In this document: positions 37,766 to 50,279 of the stretch, in pieces
Layout: each line of letters begins with the position of its first letter
Position numbering within the stretch: the first letter of the stretch is position 1
Assembly: GCA_006937955.1 (NCBI GenBank)
Contig: SSNP01000017.1
Location: forward strand, 3,996,974-4,060,973
Reading direction: 5' to 3'
DNA: 64,000 nt
From: Pachypanchax playfairii
Taxonomy: Eukaryota; Chordata; Actinopteri; Cyprinodontiformes; Aplocheilidae
Notes under the pieces: model-generated
What the model was told of the DNA's origin: nothing
Seen by the model: only the letters and a program-made list of their open reading frames with translations
Database searches by the model: none
Made by a program: the position numbers and the translations under genes

Positions 37766-40758
37766 GTATCTAAAGAAGAAGAACCTTTGAAGTTCAGATT
37801 CATGTTTCTCTTTTGATATTATCAAACCTAAATAACTCAAACAAATAAATACACAATAAATGTCACCTCATTTAAATTTAAAAGAAAATTAGTTTTCAAT
37901 AACTACAATCATCACAAAACTCCCAAAATACATAATAATAATATATTAACAATCCAAATGTATAAGTCATTTTCTTTTTTAAGAACAAATACTCAGTAAA
38001 AACCAAGATAAAAGTAAGAAAATCTATGAATGAAAATAATATTACAGTTTATATCCAAAAGAAACCTCAAGTTGTTTTTTTGAAGCTGGAATATACTTGT
38101 ACATGTTCTATGTGGAGGCGAGCATCAAGCCAATTATAGAAGAAAATTGACAAAAACATGCTCTTTGACTTCAAAATATAGCACATTGCTGGTGTCATTA
38201 CTGCAGCCTCCATCAGTATTATATACATATACATAATGCATCCACTTATTTCCTCATAAATTAAAGAGATTTAGGCTTTTATTAAGCTGCAAAGGCTACA
38301 AAATATCAAGATCTCAGTGTACTGCCTTCCATGACACCACAGATAGAAATATGTTATAAATCATCATGTAAATGTATGATCTCCCTTTAAATGTCAAACC
38401 CTCATCAGACATAAAAACAGATGGGTGATCTGAGTTCAGAAGAATCAGATGATGTTGTGTGAAGTCACTTTGCTTTGAGAAAATATTTGCACATTCTACA
38501 TTAGCTTACAGAAACGGAACATGCAGATGAGCAAGAGAGAAATGCAGCTTATAGCTGGAAACATGAAGTAAATATTTCCTGATGGAGATTGTTTTAATGG
38601 CAAGCATCAACTATTTAATTTAAACTACTTAAGAACTCATAATACACGACTTAATAAATAATGTTGCATTCTAGAATTTTATGTCATCCACTTGACCATA
38701 ATTACTAATTATTACAGATTATTATCATGTATCATGTAACTTTGTTTTTGCTAAATACTTTTTGGGTTTGTAGTTCAGTCTTGCTAATCCTACTTCATAA
38801 AAATACAAAAAACATTGTTCTGAGTAAAGTAGAACCATTAACCGGTTATCCAAAAAGTTACTTTGACCTTTATTAGATTTAGAAAAATCTATTCAATCAA
38901 ATTTGAAAAAACGTTTTGAATGAATCTTGATAGTTTTTTGCATTTCAATTTTAAAGTTACTCTTAATTTTTAAAACGTTGACTGTCGGCCTTGTAGAGCT
39001 AAAAATGTCTTGAAAACCCAAATTTCCTGTTGCTGCTCTTTGTGCTGCCATTAGTATGAGTAATTCAATAAAGCGCTCAAATGTCCTGTTGTGTTCCAAA
39101 GAGGTATTTTTTAAATACAATCAAACGTTCTTATTAATCAGTTTCAGCTAATAAAGCAACACAATTAAATGTTGTTTTTTGTCCCTGTTGTTTAATTTCA
39201 TTGGAGATAAAAGAAGCACAGAACATTTAATAAAGCCTGTTTCCATTTTTACAATTAGATGTTTAAATTATACAATAGATTTTTGGACTTTTTATTTCAA
39301 ATCTCAAAATGCATTTCAAAGTTAAGAGTTTTTTGTTTTTTAAAGATTATGAATATAATGAGAATGGATTTACTACTCCAGTGCACCTGCACAACACTGA
39401 ACATCCTTATTTCCAATGAGGCTTCGAATTTGTTTGGCAAAAATTAAATCAACTATCAAACCAGCCAAAAAATAAAACAAAACAAATATATTTTGGTTAC
39501 ACTTTTGGGAAGATTCGTTGGCTGGAAAGCTGAAATCTAACATCATGTCTTGCAAAGTGACCCCGAGACCACGCCAAAAAAAAAACAAAAAAAACTTTGG
39601 AAAACTAGCATGAACAGTTTATATGAACATATTATTTTCTCCCAGGTGAGACCACATCTGAAAAACAACAATTCCTCTGCAGAAACATCAGCCATTTGGT
39701 AAGTGGAACGAAGCTACAGTTTCCACAAAATACCAACCTTTTTTCTTTCGCGGCACAAAAGCTTCCTACAAGTATGTGTCCATTTGAAAAGTTACTATTT
39801 GCAGCTTTCCACTGTAAGTCCATATGGTCCCTGTATTTATGAGGTGATGAGGGCTGCTCCTGGGGTTCAGAGTAGTCATTATCTGGGGGATGCTACAGCT
39901 CTAGTGGTTAAGGTCACCTGGAGCACACTGGATGTCCTCACACTCTACCTGAAACTAGAGGATACTAAATGTATAATCATCTCTGAGTCCATAGAATTCA
40001 GGGTCTACTCTGACTGACCATTATAAGGGCTTATTGTTAAGACCCATTCTGGCTTTATATCCTGCTATTTCAGCACAACAGTCCCAAACAGAGCATCTTT
40101 CCAGTGGTATTTTCTAAGAGATAGCAGATACAGCTGACGATGACAAAGAGAGGTTTGTTACTGAGATCAGAGTTCATACTGTGACTGGAGCAGAAATTGT
40201 ATCTGTTTTCTTGTATTTGCGTTATACTGCCTGAGAGTATTACATAAAGATCATTAAATACAAAATTAAAGCTAATTTTCTTTCTTTTTGATCTACACAA
40301 CAAATTAATTTAAGGTGAACATAAATCTCAATAATTACACAGTATTGTTCTGTGTTAGCAAGGACAAAACCACAGTGCAGTACATTCACCAAAGGTGCAA
40401 ACAGTAATCAGTACAACCTCAAGTAAAAAAAATAAATAAACAAGGAAGAACTTTTGATGTTCAACTTTTCCTCTTTTTATTCCCTGGATATTTTTTTAAA
40501 GATTTTTTGTTACTTTGTTATTGAAGGTTTCTGCCTTTGACCATGAATAATGTTTCTTCCTGATTTTTAAACTCAGACCGTATTATGTTATTAAATAGAC
40601 TTCTTACAATTTATGCTAAAAAGCCACAATTTTTGAAAAGCACTGATGATACTGGTGCTACTGATAAAAAAATATATGAACATTTTTAAAGAACTGAAAT
40701 GGTGCCAAAAATCAGTACATAACCTATGATGTAAATAATGATTTTCTTACACTTACAG
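37764..40758. other. AT-rich non-coding DNA
   Basis: No named repeat. A 104-codon plus-strand reading at 39703-40017 has a mixed composition but no recognisable domain and no clear splice boundaries; chance is likely. Other ORFs are shorter and overlap on opposite strands. Confidence 0.5.
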
Positions 40759-41433
40759 ATGGTAATGATCTTTGAGTTTTCCTCCCAGAATCGGTTTGCC
40801 AGGTTTGATACAGATCTGAGGAAGACATTCAGGTATTTAGTGTGAAACGCTCCCACTCCTTTTGGGTGAATATAACCCGCCCTTCTTCGAAGCCAGTGAA
40901 CATTTCCTCATCTCCACAGTAGACGTGAATGATCAGTTACATCAGACTACTAACATCTGACTTTGGATTTTTCATGTCTGATGTGACACCAGACTATTAC
41001 AATCAGTCTGTGAAAGTGGGTCAGTGAAACTAAAGCGTGATACATTATCTTACATGTAATGGTTTGCCCAACATCTTTTATCAGATGTAACATGTCTCCA
41101 TCTCCTCTAACAGGAAGTGAAGGAAATTACAGATATCTAATATAAAGACATGTTGTATGTTTTATGTTTTTGTAGTCTTCCTGTTTCTCACCTTCTCTTG
41201 CTCTTCCTCTCTCCTCATAGTCTCTGACCAGTAAAGCTCTGGCTCTGAGTGTTGGCATCGCTTGCATCGGTATGCAGTTCCCGTTCACACTGCTGATCTC
41301 TCTTTATGAGGACATGAGTTTCAGTGCTTTTATCCCAACCTTCACTTGCAAATATGCCTGCATTCAGTACCTATACTGCAGTTTTAAAGACCTGTGGGAA
41401 GCCTTTAAAGATGAAGTCAATAAAAGGGCATAA
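40759..41433 (+). CDS. Weak candidate two-exon coding unit, unknown product
   Basis: A possible exon at 40759-40832 follows acttacag and ends cattcag before gtattt. A possible terminal exon at 41232-41433 follows the strongest polypyrimidine tract in the window (about 41176-41218) and ends in TAA. Joined, they read in frame for 91 residues from ATG 40759, with one hydrophobic stretch (LALSVGIACIGMQF and onward) and a charged C terminus ending DEVNKRA. The second exon is richer in GC than its surroundings. If the acceptor is instead at 41220, the same exon frame stays open but does not join the first exon in frame. I do not recognise a family. It could be a gene fragment, a lineage-specific exon or chance. 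Confidence 0.22.
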
Positions 41434-42180
41434 ACATGCACGAGTTTAAGTTTGTGCTTTTTGAGTTTTTATGCTCAAGTTAGAATTTTTTAGGAAGCCA
41501 TCTCACTCAGGAAGATTTCAGTTTTAAAAAATCCTGTTGATACACTGAAGAAGAGCCAGAATTTACAGTCTCATATTCAAATATCAACAAACCTTTTATA
41601 AATGGTGTAAATTAGCAGTTTGAATCAGCTTCTCACCCAAAATATTTACATTAATATAAACATTGAGAGATTTAGTTCACGTGTGTACCATCAAAGAATG
41701 AATGATTTTCACAGTATCTTAATATTTTAATTAAAATTTAAATTCCTTTCTATTTTAAAATATGGACTGTGGACAGCATGTGTTAAATGAGTCTGTAAAA
41801 CATGAGTGTTTCAGTTATCTGTATACTTTAATAGGAGGTGGGTGGTTACAAAAGAAAAAAAGATTCAAAAGAAAATTATTAAGTACTTGAAGATATAACA
41901 GTGAATTATAAAATGAATCGTGTATGTTCTGCTTCTGGCAGTATTTGAAATGAAACAGTTCTGAGTTTAAACAGTTTAGACGTATGTTTTGGCACAAACT
42001 TGTTTGACATGTAAACCACGACTCCAGCTCAAACAGTAAAGGTAAATGGCGTGTACTTTTTACATGCATGTACATTTTACACTTCTAATTTGTTTCACAC
42101 AAGTTACAAAAAAAAGTGTTCAAATGTGCAAATGCAGGTTTGTTTATTTGTTTGTTTAGTTGTGTCGTTGTTTCTATCAC
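41434..42180. other. AT-rich non-coding DNA
   Basis: No gene or named repeat recognised downstream of the candidate exon. An 86-codon minus-strand ORF (42075-41815) has no motif. No clear polyadenylation cluster is seen beyond aataaa inside the candidate exon itself (41418-41424). Confidence 0.5.
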
Positions 42181-42494
42181 TTGCCATCTATTCAACCGCT
42201 TTTTATATCCACTGTCTTCTGCTGAGTCATGGGGGTGGGGGGGGGGCTTTCTCCAGCGGTCATTGGACAAAATGTGGACTTGGACATGTCACCAGTCCAT
42301 CACTGGGCTACATAGAGATAAACAGCCATTAAGAGCTGCCAGTTAACGTGACGTGCATATGTTTGGTCTGTGGGAGGAAACTGGACTTACAGGTGAAAAC
42401 CAACACATGCACAGGGAGAACATGCAAACTCCATGCAGAAAGGCTCAGGCAGGTTTCAAACCCAGGACCCCAGTGTTACCAACTGCTCCACCTT
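42181..42494 (-). repeat. GGAT-tail-family interspersed repeat, minus orientation
   Basis: Contains a recognisable order of segments from a common fish repeat: ttcaaccgctttttat, caccagtccatcactgggc, gtctgtgggaggaaactgga, cacagggagaacatgcaaac, tttcaaacccaggaccc and accaactgctccacc. The copy is diverged, with a G-rich expansion near 42230-42247. The same family lies in opposite orientation at 53273-53596 (tgatggactggtgacctgtc there pairs with gacatgtcaccagtccatca here). In related copies the head resembles a tRNA-like promoter (gttcgaa B-box); here that B-box is degraded to tttcaaacccagg. No coding capacity. Confidence 0.7.
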
Positions 42495-43973
42495 GTAGTC
42501 TTATTTGCTACACAGTAGACTTTTTTATTTGCAGTTGATTAAATTGTCATGAACATGTTCTGATATTCTAGCTCCATCAATGAATCACCCCAAGATCTGC
42601 ACTGAGACTAATCACACAAACACTTTCTGTTTGTAACACAGTGAAAAAAGATGAAACATCCCTACAGATGATGTAGCACCACCAAATGAAGAGAATGACT
42701 CCAAATACGTACATGTGTGTCTCTTAGACTGAGAGGGATTGAAAAACATTTTGGTAAAAATGGGTAACTGAAACAACCAACTCTTTGTCTGCATTAAATG
42801 TGGTTAAATATCAATCTTACATTAACACGCTTGCTAACTATTCAGCAGCAGTAACTTCACTCAAAAAATTGTTTGTTTTGGATCTTGATGAACTATGACA
42901 AAAAATTTAATCTTTTTTTTAAAAAGATTAGAATTAGAATTAGAATGATTATTTTTCATTTACATTTTTAGTAAAATTAGTACTACTTTTGCACGTTTTG
43001 TATAAGTAATCAAAGTTTTCTGCAAGACAGTAGAAAACTCGAGCTGCATAAAATTTTTGTATTACATCGCCACATGTCCAAAAAAAACTTTTCAACAGAT
43101 TACACGCCTGTTGGGTCAAAGAATGGTGTACTGTAGTAATTTCTGAAGAAAAAAAATATTAACTTTGTTCAGTGACTGCAACAAAAGGAGAAAAGAGAGA
43201 TCATCACATAGAGTAAATGAGATTCACAGGCTCATCCATAGTCGCGCAATAGCCCACTTCAACAGATATGAAGGCCAGGAGAGAATGGTAAAGGTCAATG
43301 CTGCAAACAGCAATGAAATGAAGTATGGGCTTCATTTCAGACACAATGCTGTAATGTCAGGAATGCATAAACCTCTTGCAGAACAGACGCCTACCGCCTC
43401 ACAGCAGAGGCTCCAAGCAAAATTCTGCATGACTTGTCTTTCTGTTTACACAGGTTTTATGAAATAAATCATTTTTAAAAATGTATTATTTATCTATTAG
43501 GTTAAAAAAGCATGTAGTTCCCTATTAAAGCTTATAAGGTTTAAGGATACCTAAAAACTTTCTACTGGCAGAATAATAAAGAACGTAGACATTGTTACAG
43601 CCCAGAAACAAAATAACTGCTGCAATATTAACACCTTTTTTCCTGGATTTGGGTAATATAGAAAGAAAATGTCAAATAACCCAACAACATGTGGACATTT
43701 TCATTCCTCTTTCACATTCTGTCTCACCTGACAACTTTGGCTCCAATTCTGAGTTGATTTACTGAGATTTTGATAAGTTGCTGGACATCACATAGTATTC
43801 TCTGTATACTTCTTCAAATGAAAAAGTACCAGAACTAGAACCAAGCAGTAAATATTGAAAGATATAGACTGATCTTTCTGGTACAACCTACACCATATGT
43901 ACATTCTGTTTTATGTCTGATACACATTGCAGATGTGCCAGTCCCATCCCAAGAGCATAAGGCTGATGTAAAG
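42495..43973. other. AT-rich non-coding DNA
   Basis: A 100-codon plus-strand ORF (43165-43467) shows no recognised domain. The triplet attagaattagaattagaat lies near 42927-42946 just after a short A/T palindrome. Nothing else recognised. Confidence 0.5.
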
Positions 43974-44356
43974 TAGGGGTCATTAACAAAATTGCTCAAG
44001 GGCCAGAATTTTTTAATCAGGCATCATTGGGGGAGGCAGCATTTGATTAGCAATGTTTCTGCTAATTCTGGCCTCTCGTCACATCGGGCTCAGGAGGAGA
44101 GAACTTTGATGCTTTTACCTGCTCAGCTGCATGTTCTCTATAGCTGCTGTGTTTCTACTCAGACCTGATCACATGATTTAAGTACACCCTCTCTCTTACT
44201 GAGCTACTGCTGTCATTGACCCTTTCTGAGATGGGCTACAGACGACTTCTCCATTAGAATATATGCAGTCATTAATAATTTAAAGGCTTTGCAGGCTTAA
44301 TAGGAGGGACTTGTGAGCCAGAAATGGTCCTAAAGCTCCAAGTTGAAGATCACTGG
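43974..44356. mobile_element. hAT-like non-autonomous element (MITE) remnant
   Basis: The left end taggggtcattaac (43974) and right end gttgaagatcactg (ending 44355) are imperfect reverse complements of the CAGGGGTC..CAAC type found at hAT element ends. The flanks gtaaagta and ggaaagta resemble an 8-bp duplication, but they overlap the presumed terminal bases, so the exact border is unsure. A gggccagaatt segment near the left end and gagccagaaatgg near the right end fit such elements. There is no transposase ORF. Confidence 0.45.
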
Positions 44357-44690
44357 GGAAAGTACAAATTTTCAGTGTGACCATTGTGGCAATAAAATTA
44401 TCATGAATATCAAGCAGATAGTCTTCTTGGCAAGAAGAGAAATCTTATTTTTCCTTCACATGTGAGCCAAAATAATCTTAAAGAGTGTAATTGTGTTTAT
44501 ATTCAGCATCATTGTTAAGCATATTCCCACTCAGAAGGGACGGGGTGTATAAATGTGCTATGACAAAGAGTAGAGCAAAGGGAGGCTGACAGCACGCAGC
44601 ATACAGTTGAGACAGTGAGCAGCTAATCTAAGAGCCCCTTTCCCACTTGTCGAAGAACATTTGCTTCTAGCTTGAGGTTTATCCCTACAG
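44357..44690 (+). promoter_or_regulatory. TATA-like promoter candidate
   Basis: A tataaat sequence at 44547-44553 sits just after a GC-rich gggacggggtg. About 140 bp downstream, a pyrimidine-rich stretch ends in cctacag (44690) before open frames. The arrangement resembles a core promoter, leader and acceptor, but each part could be chance and no protein downstream is recognisable. Confidence 0.15.
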
Positions 44691-45069
44691 ATGTATATCT
44701 GCCAACAGAACACAAGCAGGGCAGCACTGGGTTATTTGGAACATATTGGTTCTTTTTACTGGATTATCATTATTGGTGGCATACTGCACAGCTCCAGAGC
44801 TAGTAGTTGGCAGCTGGGAGACATTCTGCAGGGACAAGCTAACCCTCAGCAGTGGGGAATGGGTATCCTTGAACGTAAACCTCCCTCCTCTGCCGTACCT
44901 CATCGTCAGCTCAGCCAGCTTATTCCTGCTGACTGATCATTCTAACCCACAGGAGATGTGCTCAGGAACACATTTCACAGGCTCCCTGTGTCTCACTGTC
45001 TGTGGCATTATGTGGCTCATTTTTGCTGAAGTCCAATATGTTTTAATTTTGAGATTTTCTGTGCAGTAA
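44691..45069 (+). other. Open frame with hydrophobic segments, unrecognised
   Basis: After the acceptor-like cctacag, the frame through 45069 stays open for about 126 codons with no in-frame ATG near its start. It holds hydrophobic stretches around 44743-44790 (ILVLFTGLSLLVAYC), 44893-44935 and 44986-45060, and an NRT glycosylation-like triplet. A second frame starts with ATG at 44691 and gives 81 codons. The two readings exclude each other. ORFs of this length are expected several times by chance in 64 kb, so I do not call a gene. Confidence 0.15.
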
Positions 45070-48000
45070 TAGTAGGAATGAGCCCTCGGTGTAGAATTCT
45101 GATGAAGACAACTGTTGCCTTAACAAGACTTTTCATGCATCTGTGCTGTCTAGATCCTGGTTAAAGTGGATTGTTTTATCATTGATTATTATCATAATTA
45201 TCATTATTCTATCATTTGTTCTAGAGATCCATAGATGCCAAAGAGTTCACCTCGCTCTATGAAGTTTGGGCAAGCAAATTTGAATCAACTGGATTTTTTC
45301 AAAGACAGAATTGCAGAGGATTTAGGGATTCCATCATATGCTTTACTTAACAGCTATACAGAAGTAGTTATATTTAAAGAATATGGAGAATCCTGCAATT
45401 AAAATAGACATCTTGCTTGTGGCAATCACTCCATGGCTTCAAGAAGACGAAGACTATTTCCATAAATCACGTTGTTTCAATAAATGCAAGTTCAATATTT
45501 ACCATAACAAGTAAAATAAATTGTTGAATACATACAGAAAATAACCTCTCTGAGCCTGAATTAATTTACAGTGAAATATGTTTGGAGAAGAAAACTGTTC
45601 TGAAGAAACAATCATTTTGAATTTCTTTTGAGATGGCTAACATTCTAACAATGATCCCAGTCCACTATAATAAACAACCGTTCTTGTTTTTCACAGTTAA
45701 AAAAATCTGTCATGACAGTTTAACGGTACGTTGGTGCATCTGATGTGGGAAATTTGTAGAACTGATTCAAAACCAATCCTTTATAAACATGAAACATTCT
45801 TTAGATAAAAATTGAAAACATTTACTATTCAGTGTTCACAACCGCAAAAATGAATTAGTCTTCTTTACACCAATATTTAAAGAAAATATCAAAGGCTTTA
45901 CAAGGCAGTTTTATATTTTTAATGACTAGCCTCAATTCCCTTACTAATCAGGGAGGTTTTTTTTTTTCATTTGTGTTATGAAAAATCATTCAACATGCAC
46001 CTCCCTGTCTCTCTGTCAGTAGTTTTGATGTCTGCAGATCTGAGATTAAATGCTTTCACAAAAGATACATTTTCATTGTTCCCTACATTACCCTCATTAC
46101 TGCCCCCACACATCATGGTCAAACACACACCGACACTAGAGATGTCACCTGCAAGGCTGTTCTTGCCAAAACGTCTGATGAGATCACACATAATGAAAGG
46201 ACCCTCGCTCAAACAAAAGAAAAAAAAAANGTCCCATGGTGGTGTGGGAGCTCAGCAAGAAGAAAAGTGATGAAACACTTAAGAAGAAGAAAAATCACAC
46301 CAAACCAGAGTCTGTGTTTAACAAAGAAATGTGCCGATTCTAAAATGCATACCCAACCAAGTCTACAAAGAGACGAAGCAAAGCTGCAACACATGGCTAA
46401 TTAGCATTGCTGCCCTGCCTACCTTCTTACCTGATAACTGTCTCTGACAAGTCTATCTGGTGTCTTCATTAGCTGCCTTTTGGTGAAATATGTTCTGATG
46501 GTGTGATGATACAACACCTCACTGAGTGACAGCAAGTTTCCAACAGTGTGCACATTTACCCAGAACCTCAGACAGAGCAGAAGGACAAGCAAAGGCCAAT
46601 TTAAAAAGAGGAAGCAATTTAATATATACTGTCAAACGGGCATCTTAAACCTTTGGACAGCATGGCATGCCATAGGCTACAGTCATAAATACAAGTCCTA
46701 CAATGAATTTAAGCAAAAATAGTAAGAGTGTATTTTTCAGATGAAGGATGCGTCTGTGTGAAATGACTCACAGCATTATGGTGCATGAGCAGAGCTGCTG
46801 AGGCTGAAGTCTTGTCTACAGAATCACTGCAGTATGCGATGCGGTGTGCTGCAATTTAACTGTCGATTAGGCCATGAACACACACGCAGTAGGTTCTGCT
46901 CCTATATACATATGCTGAAGAGGTTATGTCTTAAGTTTCTTTTGTTTGTTTTTCATCTGTGGACAGATGCATCTTCAAAAATATATTGAGAAATTTAGAG
47001 CCTAAACTCGTGGTTTAACAAGTCAAACCATTAATCAACTAGTGATTTAATACCAATGTATTATTTTCCTATCAATATTTCAAGATGATTGAAAAATGCT
47101 AAAATATTTCACAAAAGTTAAAAATGTGAGAAAAAAATGTAAAACATAAAGATTTAGTTTGTTCTTCTTTCTTTCTTGTTATCATGTCCTCTGCCCCACA
47201 TCTGCCCCACATCTGTCCCTGTGAAGGAAAATACTAATGGGGGCTTCTCTGAGAGCTGCAACATGCAGATCACATAATTATATCAACATATAATTCAATA
47301 ATCATGTCACTATCATTATTTTCTTTCTAATGTCGGGGGTATAAAATCAGTGTTAGGTTTTAAAAACTACATATTAGTGCTTTTGAAAGATGTTTCAATG
47401 CAGCACTTTTACTGAATCCTAATTGCTGCACATTGCATATTGGTGCTTGTAACACCATTAAAATATAAATACTTGTTAAATTGGGTACTGATCCTGTGTC
47501 CCATGCAGATTGAAATCCAAGCCCTTTGAAAGTCATACATGGTTAATAATGTAGCCTTTCTGAATGTGTGTATTCTGTTTACAAGATACATTTATTTAAC
47601 TAATTGTTTGACTTTTCATATCTCCACACAGCAAGCTCTATGATTTATACTTTAAGGGTTCTGGCCTTGGCACTTCATGTATCTAACCTTTAGCCTCATA
47701 TCATAAATATTTTAAGTAGCATTTCAAGTGGGTACAATCTTAGAACAGCTCTTGAAGAAGATAAAACTCTCGGTGACCTGTTCTCGTTGTCTCTCTCTGC
47801 TCCTGAACCCAAATCTGTTGCCAGGTCAGCTAGTTTTCTGTTGACTTTTTTATTTCTCATAACTGGTACCATCAAAGCTAATGATTTTAAAAAGCTTTAT
47901 AGCAGCAAAATGATATGCATGTCCTTGATTTTTTTTTTTTATGTGCTTAATGATTGATGCTATAATTGTATTTATCCTGCAGATATTCACAGTATTTATC

Positions 48001-48599
48001 TGAGGATTCATGGGAAATAGAAAAAAAGCTTTTTATTTTGTTTGTTCAAGCATTTTTTTATTCTACTGTCGCCCAGACTGTTTCTAGAACAGAGGAGGAC
48101 TTATTGAAAGTGTTAAAGCAGAATAAAATTGGATTTTTAAGACACCTAAAGCAGATGCATTAAAGTTTCTTGAGATTTTTCCAATTCAGATTTTTTGGTG
48201 CTACTTCTGTTGGCAGTGAAACAACAGAGATGAGTGCAGCAGCCTTTGACTGATCAGTCAGTGCAGCACTCCAAAGCAAAGCACCAAGTATGGATATAAT
48301 GATAATGATTATTTGGTATGCACATGCTTCAACAGTATCAGTCTATTACCTCAAAAATAAACCCAAGACATGAATCCCTATTAAAAAAATCTGTACATTG
48401 CATTTTAAAAACAACATCTTGTTGACTAATGGGTTGCACATAAACTTGTAAAACAATGCAATAAACGTTAAATTAAAAAACACGAACAAAATCTGGTCAC
48501 AAGTTAAGACACGACACAAAATAAATAAACCACTAACATGAAGAACTAAGATTCAAATGCCTTGAATCCCAACACACTGCTTCAAACCAGGCATGAGGA
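45070..48599. other. AT-rich non-coding DNA
   Basis: About 3.5 kb with no supported gene. ORFs at 45971-46270 (plus) and 46212-45976 (minus) overlap on opposite strands and end near the ambiguous base at 46230. A 65-codon plus-strand ORF at 47966-48163 follows a pyrimidine/cctgcag stretch but has no motif. Confidence 0.5.
46230..46230. other. Single ambiguous base (N)
   Basis: One N directly after a poly(A) run (46221-46229), probably an unresolved homopolymer length. It breaks the frames that cross it. Confidence 0.97.
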
Positions 48600-48960
48600 T
48601 CCCACATTCCACTGTATCGAAAGTTTCTCATCAGTGCCATTTACTCTAAAACTTTAGACATGAATGGCAATTTTGACTCTGGCCTGAAATTAGAAAAGGA
48701 ACGAGGGTCTAAATTGAGCTTCTTAAGAAGAGACTGAACAATAGCATGTTTAAAAGCTACAGTTGGGAAGAAATTAATAAGGGACAATTTTGAGTGTTTA
48801 AAAAGTCAAGAGAATAATGTGATGTTTTCATCTGCTGAATCACCTCTGATAATACAGACAAAGAAAAACAGGCTCAAACTGCTCAAAAACAGCCAAGCAC
48901 ACAGGGACAGCAGCTGGGTCAGGAGAAATGTTTGTCCAAAGAGCTGGACAACCAGAAAAA
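48600..48960. mobile_element. LINE-type teleost interspersed repeat fragment
   Basis: Contains the segment order ttttgactctggcctgaaatt, ttcttaagaagagactgaac, agcatgtttaaaagctacag and gggacaattttgagtg, which I recall from a long fish interspersed repeat of the same type as those at 15574 and 60116. It is diverged and has no coding capacity. ORFs across it on both strands (80 plus, 67 minus) are incidental. Family name and sense strand are not certain. Confidence 0.5.
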
Positions 48961-50201
48961 GATTACTAAGATATAATTTTTTTATGGCCAGTCCCCAACC
49001 TGCACACACAGAGATGTCAAAAGGTAGAAAGAAGACAGTGTTTTTGTTTTTTTATCCATGACATGGGGCAGTTAGATCCAGGATCACTCACACAGTATCT
49101 GTGCTTTTCCATAGAATCGATCACTTGCAGTTAATATTAATAACTTCCATTTTACAAACTATACCATATATTTAGGACACCGTTTTGGAAGTGCCAGGCT
49201 GTTTGTGTTCATTTCAGGACATTCAATAATTTCTGATCTTGAAATATGCTTGAAGAAGAAAATCTCTGGTGTTATAAAGCTCCGTGGAGACGGTTGGATT
49301 TCTTTCTCCCTCTCTGCTGTAGACGATGCGTGATCTCAACACTCCTCATATTGATGTTTTAAAACATACTTTTACCTCTTTTTAACATTAATTAGTTTAA
49401 CTTTGAGTCTTAGATGTTTCCTTACAGTTTAACTTATTAAATACCAGTAAATTTGTGACACAATATCCTTGAAGATTTGGCTAATAGAACATTGATTACA
49501 GAAAACAAAATGCTTTTTAAAACTGAGTATACATTTTACAAATTTTATTTATTAATATTGTTTTCCAAAGCCCTTTATAATAAGACTAAACATGTCAAAA
49601 GATTCATGGTTTTTAAACTCAAATCATTATCCTCTCCAAGAAGAGGCGTGTATTTAGGCAAACTGAGTACGTGTCCGTGGCTGGATGTCCCATTGGGACA
49701 CAGCTGTGCACAACAGATGATGGCATTTAGAGTTTGCTTTATGAAATGAGGCAAAGCTGCAAAGAGCAAAACTTGCTGACAGTCAGAATCCAAAAGACAA
49801 TGTGCAATACGGCAAAATATTGTGATTTAAATGAGTTTTTCAGTCTCATAAGATTCAGCACTGTAACAACATGGAGCTTTTTTTATGTCTGATGATTTTA
49901 ATAAAAATATTTGATGACATGTCAATGAAAATTCTGAGTACTTTTTAACTCTGATAAGTGTGTAAGGGTTTGGACTTGTTCTGAGACAGGACAGGATCCG
50001 TAGAAATGTGTTTACAACATCTGTGCGTTATTTAAATATTCACTTATCATTAATTAATAGCTAATTCTGCAATGACAATGTCATCAGTGTCCATGCAAAC
50101 TGACGTTAAAAGCGGAAGACGGATATATAATTGCATAATAGTGGTAGTTTCTCATGTAGAGCACTCAGACGGCACAACACCCCCACCCCCTCCCACCTCA
50201 C
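48961..50201. other. AT-rich non-coding DNA
   Basis: No named repeat. A 90-codon plus-strand ORF (49477-49749) overlaps a 72-codon minus-strand ORF; neither has a motif. If the minus-strand candidate gene is real, this is its intron. Confidence 0.45.
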
Positions 50202-50273
50202 GTGGAAGGGGTTGAGTGTAGTCCTGGTCGTGTATAGGGCGGTGGCTGCGTGCATGTCCAGGAGCGGGACGGT
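50202..50273 (-). CDS. Possible second exon of the minus-strand candidate gene
   Basis: Read on the minus strand, tctccccgcag precedes a 72-nt segment that ends CTTCCAC before GTGAGG, a good acceptor/donor pair. The length is a multiple of three and the phase-1 frame continuing from the first exon stays open. However, the frame starting at the first base has the strongly GC-rich third positions expected of coding sequence, and that frame would not join the first exon's phase-1 donor directly. Either there is an exon between, or the call is wrong. An alternative donor lies 6 nt further on (GAG before GTGGGA). Confidence 0.22.
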
Positions 50274-50279
50274 CTGCGG

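Noticed and set aside
37625..37840. Minus-strand ORF sharing PYGDRPLTSIDF with a plus-strand ORF at 22.1-22.3 kb
   Set aside because: The shared peptide comes from the 'gtccccat' repeat, not from a protein family.
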